Shown one piece after another: positions 35,513-43,430 of a stretch of 64,000 nucleotides of DNA. The DNA lies in contig OY762279.1 of NCBI GenBank assembly GCA_963665455.1, positions 2,604,001 through 2,668,000 on the forward strand, given 5' to 3'. Position numbers and translations under genes: made by a program. Source of the DNA: VXNE01 sp963665455 (GTDB lineage: Bacteria; Pseudomonadota; Gammaproteobacteria; Pseudomonadales; Azotimanducaceae). The notes beneath the pieces were generated by a model that saw only the letters and a list, made by a program, of their open reading frames with translations, was not told the DNA's origin and made no database searches. How positions within the stretch are numbered: position 1 is the stretch's first letter; each line of letters opens with the position of its first letter.

Positions 35513-36997
35513 ATGGGACTACCGATGTTCATCGACGGCGAGTTCGTGGACGGCGCGGGCGAATTGCTCGCGGTGACCGATCCCGCCACCCAGAACGTGC
35601 TGACGGAGGTGCCGTTCGCGACGCCGGACGAGATCGACCGCGCCGTCGCGAGTGCCCTTGAAGCGTTCGACACCTGGCGCGAGACGCCGACGCCGGAGCG
35701 GGCGCGGCTGATGATGAACTACCAGGCGCTCCTCAAGCGCCACCAGGACGACATCGCGAAGATCGTCTCCGCCGAAACGGGCAAGACCTTCGCCGATGCC
35801 AAGGGCGACGTGTGGCGCGGCATCGAGGTGGTGGAGTACGCCTGCAACGTGTCGAGCCTGATGATGGGCGAGACGGTGGAGAACGTCGCCCACAACATCG
35901 ACACGTACAGCATCGTGCAGCCCCTCGGGGTGTGCGCGGGCATCACGCCGTTCAACTTCCCGGCAATGATTCCCTTGTGGATGTTTCCCCTGGCCATTGC
36001 CTGCGGCAACACGTTCGTCCTGAAGCCCTCGGAACAGGACCCGATGACGCCGAATCGGCTTATCGAACTCTTTGTCGAGGCGGGCGCGCCGCCGGGCGTC
36101 GTCCAGCTCGTGCACGGCGGCAAGGAGCAGGTCGATGCCTTGCTCGCCCATCCGGACGTCAAGGCGGTGTCCTTCGTCGGCTCGGTGCCGGTTGCCCAGC
36201 ATGTCTATCGGACGGGCACCCAGAACCTGAAGCGCGTGCAGGCGATGGCCGGCGCGAAGAACCACATGGTGGTCATGCCGGACGCGGACCGGGAGCAGGT
36301 CATTTCGAACCTAGTGGGCGCCTCGTGCGGTGCCGCGGGGCAGCGCTGCATGGCCATCAGCGCGGCGGTGTTCGTTGGGGAGAGCGCGGAGTGGCTGCCC
36401 GAACTGCGCGATGCCATGGCGGCCGTGCGCCCGGGCGCGTGGGACGACGACGACGCGGGATATGGGCCGCAGATCACGCCGCAGGCCAGGACCCGCATCC
36501 TCGACTACATCGGCCGGGGCCGGAACGAAGGCGCCTCCGTGCTCCTCGATGGCTCGGACTGCACCGTGGACGGCTACCCGGACGGCAACTGGGTGGGCCC
36601 CACGCTCTTCGCCGACGTCACCCCGGACATGTCCATCTACCGCGACGAGATCTTCGGCCCCGTGCTGGTGACCTCGACGGTCGAGACGCTGGACGACGCC
36701 ATCCGCTTCGTCAACGCCAATCCCTACGGGAACGGCACGTCGATCTTCACGGCGAGCGGGGCCGCCGCGCGCCGCTTCCAGCACGAGATCGACGTCGGGC
36801 AGGTGGGCATCAACGTCCCCATCCCCGTGCCGCTGCCGTTCTTCTCGTTCACCGGCTGGAAGCAATCCTTCTTCGGCGACCAGCACGCGTACGGCAAGCA
36901 GGCGGTGAAGTTCTATACGGAGACGAAGACCGTCACCGCGCGCTGGTTCGAGGACGCGCCGACGCGGGGCCCGAACATGACGATCCGGCTACGCTGA
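35513..36997 (+). CDS. mmsA: CoA-acylating methylmalonate-semialdehyde dehydrogenase
   Basis: A 494-residue aldehyde dehydrogenase converting methylmalonate semialdehyde to propionyl-CoA at the end of valine degradation. It begins LPMFIDGEFVDGAGE, has PFNFPAMIPLWMFPLAIACG typical of MmsA, catalytic Cys279 in GQRCMAIS, and GNGTSIFTASG. It is the first gene of a five-gene set: its stop overlaps the ATG of the acyl-CoA dehydrogenase gene (TGATG). An AGGAGGAAG ribosome site precedes the ATG. Confidence 0.93.
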   Translation: MGLPMFIDGEFVDGAGELLAVTDPATQNVLTEVPFATPDEIDRAVASALEAFDTWRETPTPERARLMMNYQALLKRHQDDIAKIVSAETGKTFADAKGDVWRGIEVVEYACNVSSLMMGETVENVAHNIDTYSIVQPLGVCAGITPFNFPAMIPLWMFPLAIACGNTFVLKPSEQDPMTPNRLIELFVEAGAPPGVVQLVHGGKEQVDALLAHPDVKAVSFVGSVPVAQHVYRTGTQNLKRVQAMAGAKNHMVVMPDADREQVISNLVGASCGAAGQRCMAISAAVFVGESAEWLPELRDAMAAVRPGAWDDDDAGYGPQITPQARTRILDYIGRGRNEGASVLLDGSDCTVDGYPDGNWVGPTLFADVTPDMSIYRDEIFGPVLVTSTVETLDDAIRFVNANPYGNGTSIFTASGAAARRFQHEIDVGQVGINVPIPVPLPFFSFTGWKQSFFGDQHAYGKQAVKFYTETKTVTARWFEDAPTRGPNMTIRLR

Positions 36998-38169
36998 TGG
37001 ACTTCGGCCTCAGCGCGGAGCAGCGCGCCTTCCGCGACACGGCGCGGGACTTCAGCGACCGGGAGTTCGCGCCCCATGCGGCGCGCTGGGACGCCGAGCA
37101 GGTGTTTCCCCGGGACGCCATCGAGCGGGCCGGCGCGCTGGGCTTCTGCGCCCTCTACGCGCCGCAGGACATCGGCGGCATGGGGTTGCCGCGGCTCGAC
37201 TCGAGCATCGTGCTCGAAGAACTCGCCCGGGGATGCACCTCGACCACGGCCTACATCACCATCCACAACATGGCGTTGTGGATGATCGCGGAGTTCGGGT
37301 CCGAGGATGCGAGGACGACCTTCGGCCCGGGGCTCGTGGCCGGCGAGCGGCTCGCTTCCTACTGCCTCACGGAGCCGAACGCGGGCTCGGACGCGGCATC
37401 GCTCCGCACCATCGCGGCTAAGGACGGCGACTGCTACCGCCTGACGGGGACGAAGGCATTCATCTCCGGCGGCGGCGATACGGACGTGCTCGTGGTGATG
37501 GCGCGCCTCTCCGACCGTTCCGGAGTACACGAGGGCGCCGGGGGGATCTGTAGCTTCGCCGTCCCCGCGGACAGCCCCGGCGTCGCCTTCGGCCGCAAGG
37601 AGGCCAAGATGGGCTGGAACAGCCAGCCCACCCGGCAGATCGTCTTCGACGACGTGGAGGTCCCTTCGGCGTATCGGCTCGGCACCGAGGGCGAGGGCTT
37701 CAAGATCGCGATGCGGGGTCTCGATGGCGGTCGCATCAACATCGCGACCTGCTCCGTCGGCACCGCCCAGGCGGCATTCGACGCGGCCGGATCCTATCTC
37801 CGGGAACGGCGCCAGTTCGGCCGGCCGCTGGCGGACTTCCAGGGCCTGCAGTTTCGGCTCGCGGACATGGCCACGGACTTGGTGGCCGCACGCAACATGG
37901 TGCGCATGGCGGCGTGGAAGCTCGACCACGCGGACCCCGAGGCGACGATGTACTGCGCGATGGCCAAGCGCTTCGCCACGGACGCGGGATTCGACATCTG
38001 CAACCAGGCGCTCCAACTCCACGGGGGGTATGGGTACCTGAAGGAGTTTCCGTTGGAGCGCCACGTCCGCGATACCCGCGTCCACCAGATCCTCGAGGGC
38101 ACGAACGAGGTGATGCGCGTGATCATCTCGCGTCGGCTGTTGATGGAGGAGGCCGTGGAGTTGATCTAG
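36997..38169 (+). CDS. acyl-CoA dehydrogenase, probably isobutyryl-CoA dehydrogenase
   Basis: A 390-residue FAD enzyme with MDFGLSAEQRAFRDTARDFS at the N terminus, the AYCLTEPNAGSDA-type flavin loop (YCLTEPNAGSDAASL), KMGWNSQPTRQIVFDDVEVP, and C-terminal LHGGYGYLKEFPLERHVRD and ILEGTNEVMRVIISR. These segments and the operon place it as isobutyryl-CoA dehydrogenase (ACAD8-like) making methacrylyl-CoA from valine. Coupled to mmsA by a TGATG overlap. Confidence 0.9.
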   Translation: MDFGLSAEQRAFRDTARDFSDREFAPHAARWDAEQVFPRDAIERAGALGFCALYAPQDIGGMGLPRLDSSIVLEELARGCTSTTAYITIHNMALWMIAEFGSEDARTTFGPGLVAGERLASYCLTEPNAGSDAASLRTIAAKDGDCYRLTGTKAFISGGGDTDVLVVMARLSDRSGVHEGAGGICSFAVPADSPGVAFGRKEAKMGWNSQPTRQIVFDDVEVPSAYRLGTEGEGFKIAMRGLDGGRINIATCSVGTAQAAFDAAGSYLRERRQFGRPLADFQGLQFRLADMATDLVAARNMVRMAAWKLDHADPEATMYCAMAKRFATDAGFDICNQALQLHGGYGYLKEFPLERHVRDTRVHQILEGTNEVMRVIISRRLLMEEAVELI

Positions 38170-38228
38170 CGGGGGGCGCCCGCGGGGCCGGCCCGGCAAT
38201 CCCTAGGAGGCAAACAAGGAGTCTCGCC

Positions 38229-39020
38229 ATGACCATCGAATCGAAGTCCGGCAAGCTACGCGTGGAAGTGCGCGGGCGCACGGTGCTCGTGACCATCGAC
38301 AACCCCCCGGCCAACACCTGGGACCGGGAGAACCTGGCCGCCCTCGCGGACTTGGTGGACGACTGCGAGGAGGACCGCGAGGTCTACGCCATCGTTGTGA
38401 CCGGCGCCGGCGAACGGTTCTTCTCCGCCGGCGCGGACCTCAAGGTCTTCGCCGACGGCGACAAGGCCGTGGCCGGCGAGATGGCGGCCGCCTTTGGCCG
38501 CGCCTTCGAGCGCCTGGCCGCGTTCCGGGGCGTGACCATCGCCGCGATCAACGGCTATGCGATGGGCGGCGGCCTCGAGTGCGCCATGGCCTGCGACATC
38601 CGCATCGCGGAGCGCCAGGCGTCCATGGCGCTGCCCGAGGCGTCGGTCGGCCTGCTGCCCTGCGGCGGGGGAACCCAGAACCTGTCCTGGCTCGTCGGGG
38701 AGGGCTGGGCCAAGCGCATGATCCTGTGCGGCGAGCGGGTGGACGCGGAGACGGCGACGCGCATCGGCCTCGTCGAGGAAGTAGTGGACACGGGCAGTGC
38801 CCTGGACACCGCCCTGGCGTTGGCGGAGCGCGTATCGGGCCAGAGTCCACCTGCGGTCGCGTCGTGCAAGCGCTTGATCCAGCTCGGCCGGTCGTCCTCC
38901 ATCGCCGCGTCCTATCAGCCGGAGCGCGACGCCTTCGTGGGTCTATTCGACACCGCCGATCAGAAGGAGGGCGTGAATGCCTTTCTGGAGAAGCGTTCGC
39001 CGCGCTGGGTGAACGGCTGA
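38229..39020 (+). CDS. enoyl-CoA hydratase
   Basis: A 263-residue crotonase-fold enzyme, with oxyanion-hole segments GAGERFFSAGADLKVF and NGYAMGGGLECAMACDIRIA, the Glu-containing LPEASVGLLPCGGGTQ, and a normal C terminus. In this operon it should hydrate methacrylyl-CoA to 3-hydroxyisobutyryl-CoA. AGGAGG is present in the 59-base gap upstream. The stop overlaps the next start (TGATG). Confidence 0.9.
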   Translation: MTIESKSGKLRVEVRGRTVLVTIDNPPANTWDRENLAALADLVDDCEEDREVYAIVVTGAGERFFSAGADLKVFADGDKAVAGEMAAAFGRAFERLAAFRGVTIAAINGYAMGGGLECAMACDIRIAERQASMALPEASVGLLPCGGGTQNLSWLVGEGWAKRMILCGERVDAETATRIGLVEEVVDTGSALDTALALAERVSGQSPPAVASCKRLIQLGRSSSIAASYQPERDAFVGLFDTADQKEGVNAFLEKRSPRWVNG

Positions 39021-40117
39021 TGACGGACGCGCCGGACCCGGCCCGGATTCGTTTCGAGGAGGTTGCCCTACGGTCCGGGCGCGTCCTGGCCGTCGCCACG
39101 TTGGACTCGGAAGAGACGCTGAACGCGCTCTCCCTGCCGATGGCGCGCGCCTTGGACGCGAGGCTCGCCGAGTGGGCCGGCCGGGAAGAGATCGCCTGCG
39201 TCCTGTTGCAGGGTGCCGGGGAGCGGGCCTTCTCGGCCGGAGGGGACATCCAGGACCTCTACCGGGCGATGGTCAAGAACCATGCCGCCGGCTTGGTGGT
39301 GGACGATACCCCGGATCGTTTCTTCGAGGCCGAGTACCGGGTTGACTACCGCATCCACACCTTCCCCAAGCCCGTCGTCGCGTTCGGCCAGGGGTTCGTC
39401 ATGGGCGGTGGTCTAGGGCTGTACTCCGGGTCACGGGTTCGGGTGGTCACGCCGACCACGCGGATCGCGATGCCGGAGGTGACCATCGGCCTGTTTCCGG
39501 ATGCGGGCGCCACCTGGATTCTGCGCCGACTGCCGCCGCATCTGGCGTTGTTCCTGGGTGCCACGGGCACGCGTTTGGATGCCGCAGATGCCTTGTACGC
39601 TGGTGTCGGCACGCACTTCGCGGCGGCGGATTGCGACCCGGTGGCTGCGTTGATCGCCGCCGATGGTGATCCGGACCGTGCTTTCGATGCGCACCCGGCG
39701 CTCGATCCGGGTGGCCTCGAAGCGGCGGAATCCGCGATCGCCGAAGCCGTACCGGAGATTCCGGCCGACGCGAGGGATGCGCGGGCTGCTCTCGATTCGC
39801 TCTCCGAGGCCGGAGACTGGTTCGAGCGAAGCCTCGCCACGATGCGCGGCGGTTGCCCGACCACGGTCGGGATCGTCTGCGAACAACTCCGTCGCGCGCC
39901 TGCGCTAGACCTCGCGGACTGCTTCCGCATGGAGATGGTGATCGCGAGCCGCTGCGCGCGGTTCGGTGACTTCGCGGAAGGGGTGCGCGCCCTGATCGTG
40001 GACAAGGACGGCGCGCCGCAGTGGCGGAACGACGGGGCGCAAGAGCACGTGCTCGCCCACTTCGATCCGCCTTGGGAGACCAATCCGCTATTCGATCTCG
40101 GGAGGACGGGAACATGA
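39020..40117 (+). CDS. 3-hydroxyisobutyryl-CoA hydrolase (HIBCH family)
   Basis: A 365-residue crotonase-superfamily thioesterase. The marks are GAGERAFSAGGDIQDLYRAM, GQGFVMGGGLGLYSGSRVRV, MPEVTIGLFPDAGATWILRRLP and, in the C-terminal region, the HIBCH-type DCFRMEMVIASRC and FAEGVRALIVDKDGAPQW. It frees 3-hydroxyisobutyrate from CoA in valine breakdown. It overlaps the preceding and following genes by 1 and 4 bases. Confidence 0.9.
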   Translation: MTDAPDPARIRFEEVALRSGRVLAVATLDSEETLNALSLPMARALDARLAEWAGREEIACVLLQGAGERAFSAGGDIQDLYRAMVKNHAAGLVVDDTPDRFFEAEYRVDYRIHTFPKPVVAFGQGFVMGGGLGLYSGSRVRVVTPTTRIAMPEVTIGLFPDAGATWILRRLPPHLALFLGATGTRLDAADALYAGVGTHFAAADCDPVAALIAADGDPDRAFDAHPALDPGGLEAAESAIAEAVPEIPADARDARAALDSLSEAGDWFERSLATMRGGCPTTVGIVCEQLRRAPALDLADCFRMEMVIASRCARFGDFAEGVRALIVDKDGAPQWRNDGAQEHVLAHFDPPWETNPLFDLGRTGT

Positions 40118-41010
40118 GGGTCGGATTCATTGGCGTCGGCAATATGGGCGGCCCGATGGCCAGGAATCTGGTGGCCGCCGGCCACGACGTCGCCGTCTTT
40201 GATCTGGTGGAGGATCTCGTCGCGGCTTGTGCGGGAGCGGGTGCCGCGGCCGCGGGGTCGGCCAGGGCGGCGGTGGCCGACGCCGAGGTGGTCATCAGCA
40301 TGCTGCCGGCGAGCCGGCACGTGCGGACGCTCTACGTCGAGGACGGACTGTTCGAAGTCATCGACTCGTCCGCCACGGTGATCGATTGCTCGACCATCGC
40401 GCCGGCGACCGCGCGCGAGGTGGCCACGCGGGCGGGCGAGCGCAACATCGACATGCTGGACGCACCGGTGTCCGGCGGCACCGCCGGCGCGGAGCACGGC
40501 ACGCTGACGTTCATGGTGGGCGGCGACGCCGCCGTGCTCGACCGCGTCCGACCGCTCCTCGAACACATGGGCGCGAACATCTTCCACGCGGGCGGACCGG
40601 GGGCCGGACAGACGGCCAAGGTCTGCAATAACATGCTCCTGGCGGCCCAGATGACCGCGACCACGGAGGCCCTCGCCCTCGGTGCCGCCGAGGGACTCGA
40701 TCCCGCGACGCTCTCCTCTATCATGCAGCGCTCGTCCGGCGGCAACTGGCCGCTAAACGTCTACAACCCGTGGCCAGGGGTCATGGAGGGCGTGCCCGCG
40801 TCGCGGGGCTACGAAGGGGGGTTCCTCGTTGATCTCATGATCAAGGATCTTGAACTCGCCCTGGACGCCGCGACCGAGAGCGGAACGCCGGTTGCGATGG
40901 GAGCGCTCGCCCGCAATCTTTATCGCCTGCACCGCCAGGTGAACGACGCCGGGGGGCTCGATTTCTCGAGCATTCAGTTGCTGGTCGAACCGAACGCCGG
41001 ATCCGTGTAA
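40114..41010 (+). CDS. mmsB: 3-hydroxyisobutyrate dehydrogenase
   Basis: A 298-residue beta-hydroxyacid dehydrogenase beginning MRVGFIGVGNMGGPMARNLVAAGH (NAD fold). The DAPVSGGTAGAEHGTLTFMVGG substrate loop, the catalytic Lys in GAGQTAKVCNNMLL, and GFLVDLMIKDLELAL follow. It oxidises 3-hydroxyisobutyrate to methylmalonate semialdehyde, the substrate of MmsA, closing the pathway within the operon. Its ATG overlaps the preceding stop (ATGA). The last 37 bases overlap the convergent DUF222-HNH gene. Confidence 0.94.
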   Translation: MRVGFIGVGNMGGPMARNLVAAGHDVAVFDLVEDLVAACAGAGAAAAGSARAAVADAEVVISMLPASRHVRTLYVEDGLFEVIDSSATVIDCSTIAPATAREVATRAGERNIDMLDAPVSGGTAGAEHGTLTFMVGGDAAVLDRVRPLLEHMGANIFHAGGPGAGQTAKVCNNMLLAAQMTATTEALALGAAEGLDPATLSSIMQRSSGGNWPLNVYNPWPGVMEGVPASRGYEGGFLVDLMIKDLELALDAATESGTPVAMGALARNLYRLHRQVNDAGGLDFSSIQLLVEPNAGSV

Positions 41011-42530
41011 TCGAGCCGCTTCGGCGGGCCGAGCGAAGCGTGGCCCCAGCGCCAGTCCAGCTGGTCGCGTTTCCTCGGAAACACCGGCGGAAACGTTGCC
41101 GGGAACTGCGGCGTCAGCGCCGGCTCGATCACCTCCCCCTCGCGGCTGACGAACACGAGGCCGTCGTCCTCCGGGACGATGTGGAAGGCACCATGATGTA
41201 GCAGACGGTGGTGGGCGCCGCACAGCAGGACGAGGTTGTCCGGCCGCGTCTCGCCGCCGTCGATCCAGTGCTCTACGTGGTGGGCCTCGACGTAGCGCTG
41301 GTGTGCGCAGCCGGGGAAGCGGCAGCGGTTGTGGTCGCGCAGCTTCAGGGCCCGCAGCAGCCGCGCCGGGACGATCCGCCGCCGGCGCTCGTAGTTCAGC
41401 AGGTTGCCCCGTGCATCCTGAATGAACTCCGTGATGTCCGCGTCGCACGCGACCCGGCGGGCGTCCTCCTCGTCGACGCCCCAGTCGGGATCGACGTGGT
41501 AACAGGCGCGGCCGGTATTGGTCTGCCCGGCGAGTTCGTTGCGGCCGATGGTGAGCACCACCTCGTAGCGCCGGCCGCGCCTGCCGGGGCCGTTCGCCAG
41601 ATAGTGCTCGGCCACCTCGACCAGGGCGTCGGCACGGCGTTGCTCCGTGCTCGAGAGTTCGAACTCCAGTCCGGCCGGCAGGCTCGCCGCGCTTGCGGGT
41701 TCGTGTTCGCACCCGTCGGCGACCGGGCGTTCCGTTTCCGCGGAAACATCGCCGGCACGGCAGGCTTCCTCTTCCGGTGCTGCTTTCGGCGCCACGGTCT
41801 CCGGCGCTGTAGTGCCGGGGCCGTCCTCCCCCGCCAACAGAGCCTCGTAGTACGCCTCCCGCTCGTCCGTCCGCGCGTCGACCACCTTCTCCAGCGCCCG
41901 GATCACCAGCGCGCCGCGCGCCGCCGGCACCGCCGCGGTGATCACCACCATGCCGTCCTCGTAGTGCCAGGTCAGGCCCCGCCGCTCCTCGCTGCATACC
42001 CGTTCGCGGTCGTCCCCGCCGATCCGCTCGTGCGTTCGGACCAGGCTCTCCAGCTGCGCCGCGCTGCTGCCGCCGGCGATGTCCAGCAACGCCGCCTCGC
42101 TCCCGCGCGTGGCCACCCGCGTGATGGCGCGCACCTTGGAGTAGCTCAGCACGCCGTCGCGGAACGCCGCGTCGATCTGCGGCAGCCGCGCCAGCGCGCG
42201 GCCTATGCGGATGCGCTCGCGGGCGGCGCAGGGCCCGAGGCCGCAGCGGTGGTCGAGCCAGTTGCCGAGGCTGGCGTAGCCGCCCCCGGCCCAGCCGCGG
42301 GTGCGGTCCATGGCGGCGATCAGCTTGATGAAGCGCCAGTCGGCGTGGTTGATGTGGGCGGCCATGTGCGTGACGGCGCGGCGCAGCTCGGCGGGATCGT
42401 CGGGGACGAAGTCGAGGTCGTCGCGGAGCAGTTCGCGCACCTGCCACGGGAGCGTCGCGTGCCCGGCATCGTTGGCGACGAACCCGGCGCTGGGGATGGT
42501 TTCTTCGGGGGATTGGTACATCGCTTTCAT
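40974..42530 (-). CDS. DUF222 / HNH endonuclease domain protein (13E12-like)
   Basis: A 518-residue protein. The N-terminal two thirds is a DUF222-type helical domain (VTHMAAHINHADWRFIKLIAAM, then GNWLDHRCGLGPCAARERIRIGRAL and DGVLSYSKVRAITRVAT). The C-terminal HNH module (CRFPGCAHQRYVEAHHVEHW, then NLVLLCGAHHRLLHHG) keeps its cysteines, catalytic HH and Asn. A low-complexity Ala/Glu/Pro linker of about 70 residues is in the middle. These multicopy genes are related to the mycobacterial 13E12 repeat family and are thought to be selfish or mobile; their role is unknown. An AT-rich promoter region precedes it. Confidence 0.9.
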   Translation of the reverse strand: MKAMYQSPEETIPSAGFVANDAGHATLPWQVRELLRDDLDFVPDDPAELRRAVTHMAAHINHADWRFIKLIAAMDRTRGWAGGGYASLGNWLDHRCGLGPCAARERIRIGRALARLPQIDAAFRDGVLSYSKVRAITRVATRGSEAALLDIAGGSSAAQLESLVRTHERIGGDDRERVCSEERRGLTWHYEDGMVVITAAVPAARGALVIRALEKVVDARTDEREAYYEALLAGEDGPGTTAPETVAPKAAPEEEACRAGDVSAETERPVADGCEHEPASAASLPAGLEFELSSTEQRRADALVEVAEHYLANGPGRRGRRYEVVLTIGRNELAGQTNTGRACYHVDPDWGVDEEDARRVACDADITEFIQDARGNLLNYERRRRIVPARLLRALKLRDHNRCRFPGCAHQRYVEAHHVEHWIDGGETRPDNLVLLCGAHHRLLHHGAFHIVPEDDGLVFVSREGEVIEPALTPQFPATFPPVFPRKRDQLDWRWGHASLGPPKRLDYTDPAFGSTSN

Positions 42531-42560
42531 GCACTTGGAGGAGGAGACTAGGAACTGTTC

Positions 42561-42589
42561 ATAATATCAGTATTAGCATGGTTTGTCGT
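42561..42589 (-). promoter_or_regulatory. promoter with palindrome upstream of DUF222-HNH gene
   Basis: On the minus strand ACGACA (42584-42589) and TATTAT (42561-42566) are 17 bases apart, with TGA just before the -10 (extended type). The -10 overlaps a TAATA-TCAG-TATTA inverted repeat (42562-42575), a possible operator. The surrounding 70 bases are strikingly AT-rich for this genome. Confidence 0.5.
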
Positions 42590-42884
42590 TGATTTTATTG
42601 CCATAAATTTTACGTGCATCCGGAAGACGGCACCGCGTCGGCACCGCGAGCCAGCCAGCCTTGACGAGGACACGCAATCGGTGCGACGTTCGTTCCCGAG
42701 GAACACGTAAGCAGGACGGCCCTAGGCCTTGCCGGGCCACCTGCCGAATACCACAGCCGCTTGCCCGGTACGGGAGTAGCTACCCTGCCTCGGCGAATAG
42801 GCAGGAGTCACGCCGTTCTGCGCGTGTTCCTCAACGACCCGGCACCACAGGTCGGGCGCAAAGAGGAACAAGGATGCGACGAAG
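42590..42884. other. intergenic stretch
   Basis: About 295 bases between the DUF222 gene's promoter and the lipoprotein gene. The left third is AT-rich (part of that promoter region) and the rest GC-rich. I saw no convincing gene, RNA or terminator. Confidence 0.35.
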
Positions 42885-43430
42885 ATGACCATCCCGATGG
42901 CCGCACTCACGTCGGGACCGATGGGGTGGGGTGTGAGGTGGTTCATCTGCCTCTGGCTGCTCTTGTCGGTGCTTGCCGGATGCGCGGACGGTACCGATTC
43001 TGGGGCCGGGGAGTTGCCCACCCCGAAGGCGATGGTACTGGACGAGGTTGAAGTGCGGCGCATGGAGGAGTCTCCACAGCCTCCCGCCGACGTCGCACGC
43101 TCGACGAGCAGCACGGTATCTCGTGACGAGGTGCCGGATGCGCACGGGTTATGGGTGGTTTCGCGCACCGCCAACGCGGAAGGTACGTTCATGCTGGTGC
43201 GCAATGTCACCCACGCGTCCCGCGAGGGGACAGTAATCCGTGCCACGCGTGGCGAGGGAGATGGCGAGACGCTCGGTCCTCGCGGCACTGCGGTGTGGGA
43301 GTGTGGCGCCGCCGAAGTGCCACTCACGCTCCAAACGGATGACGGCACCGTGATCTACGAGGCGGCGCTGACGTGCGGGGACGCCGTTTACGTGCGTCGC
43401 AGCGGCGCGGCGCTGGGTAGTATTCGGTGA
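42885..43430 (+). CDS. putative lipoprotein preceding the large subtilase
   Basis: A 181-residue protein with a signal sequence (WGVRWFICLWLLLSVLAGC) ending in a lipobox LAGC, so the mature protein would be a lipid-anchored protein from Cys33. The rest (ELPTPKAMVLDEVEVRRM, later AVWECGAAEVPLTLQ and ALTCGDAVYVRR) matches no family I know; three further Cys are in the C-terminal half. ATG at 42885 or the internal MGWGVRWF may be the start. The stop overlaps the subtilase GTG start (GTGA), so they are translationally coupled. Confidence 0.65.
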   Translation: MTIPMAALTSGPMGWGVRWFICLWLLLSVLAGCADGTDSGAGELPTPKAMVLDEVEVRRMEESPQPPADVARSTSSTVSRDEVPDAHGLWVVSRTANAEGTFMLVRNVTHASREGTVIRATRGEGDGETLGPRGTAVWECGAAEVPLTLQTDDGTVIYEAALTCGDAVYVRRSGAALGSIR

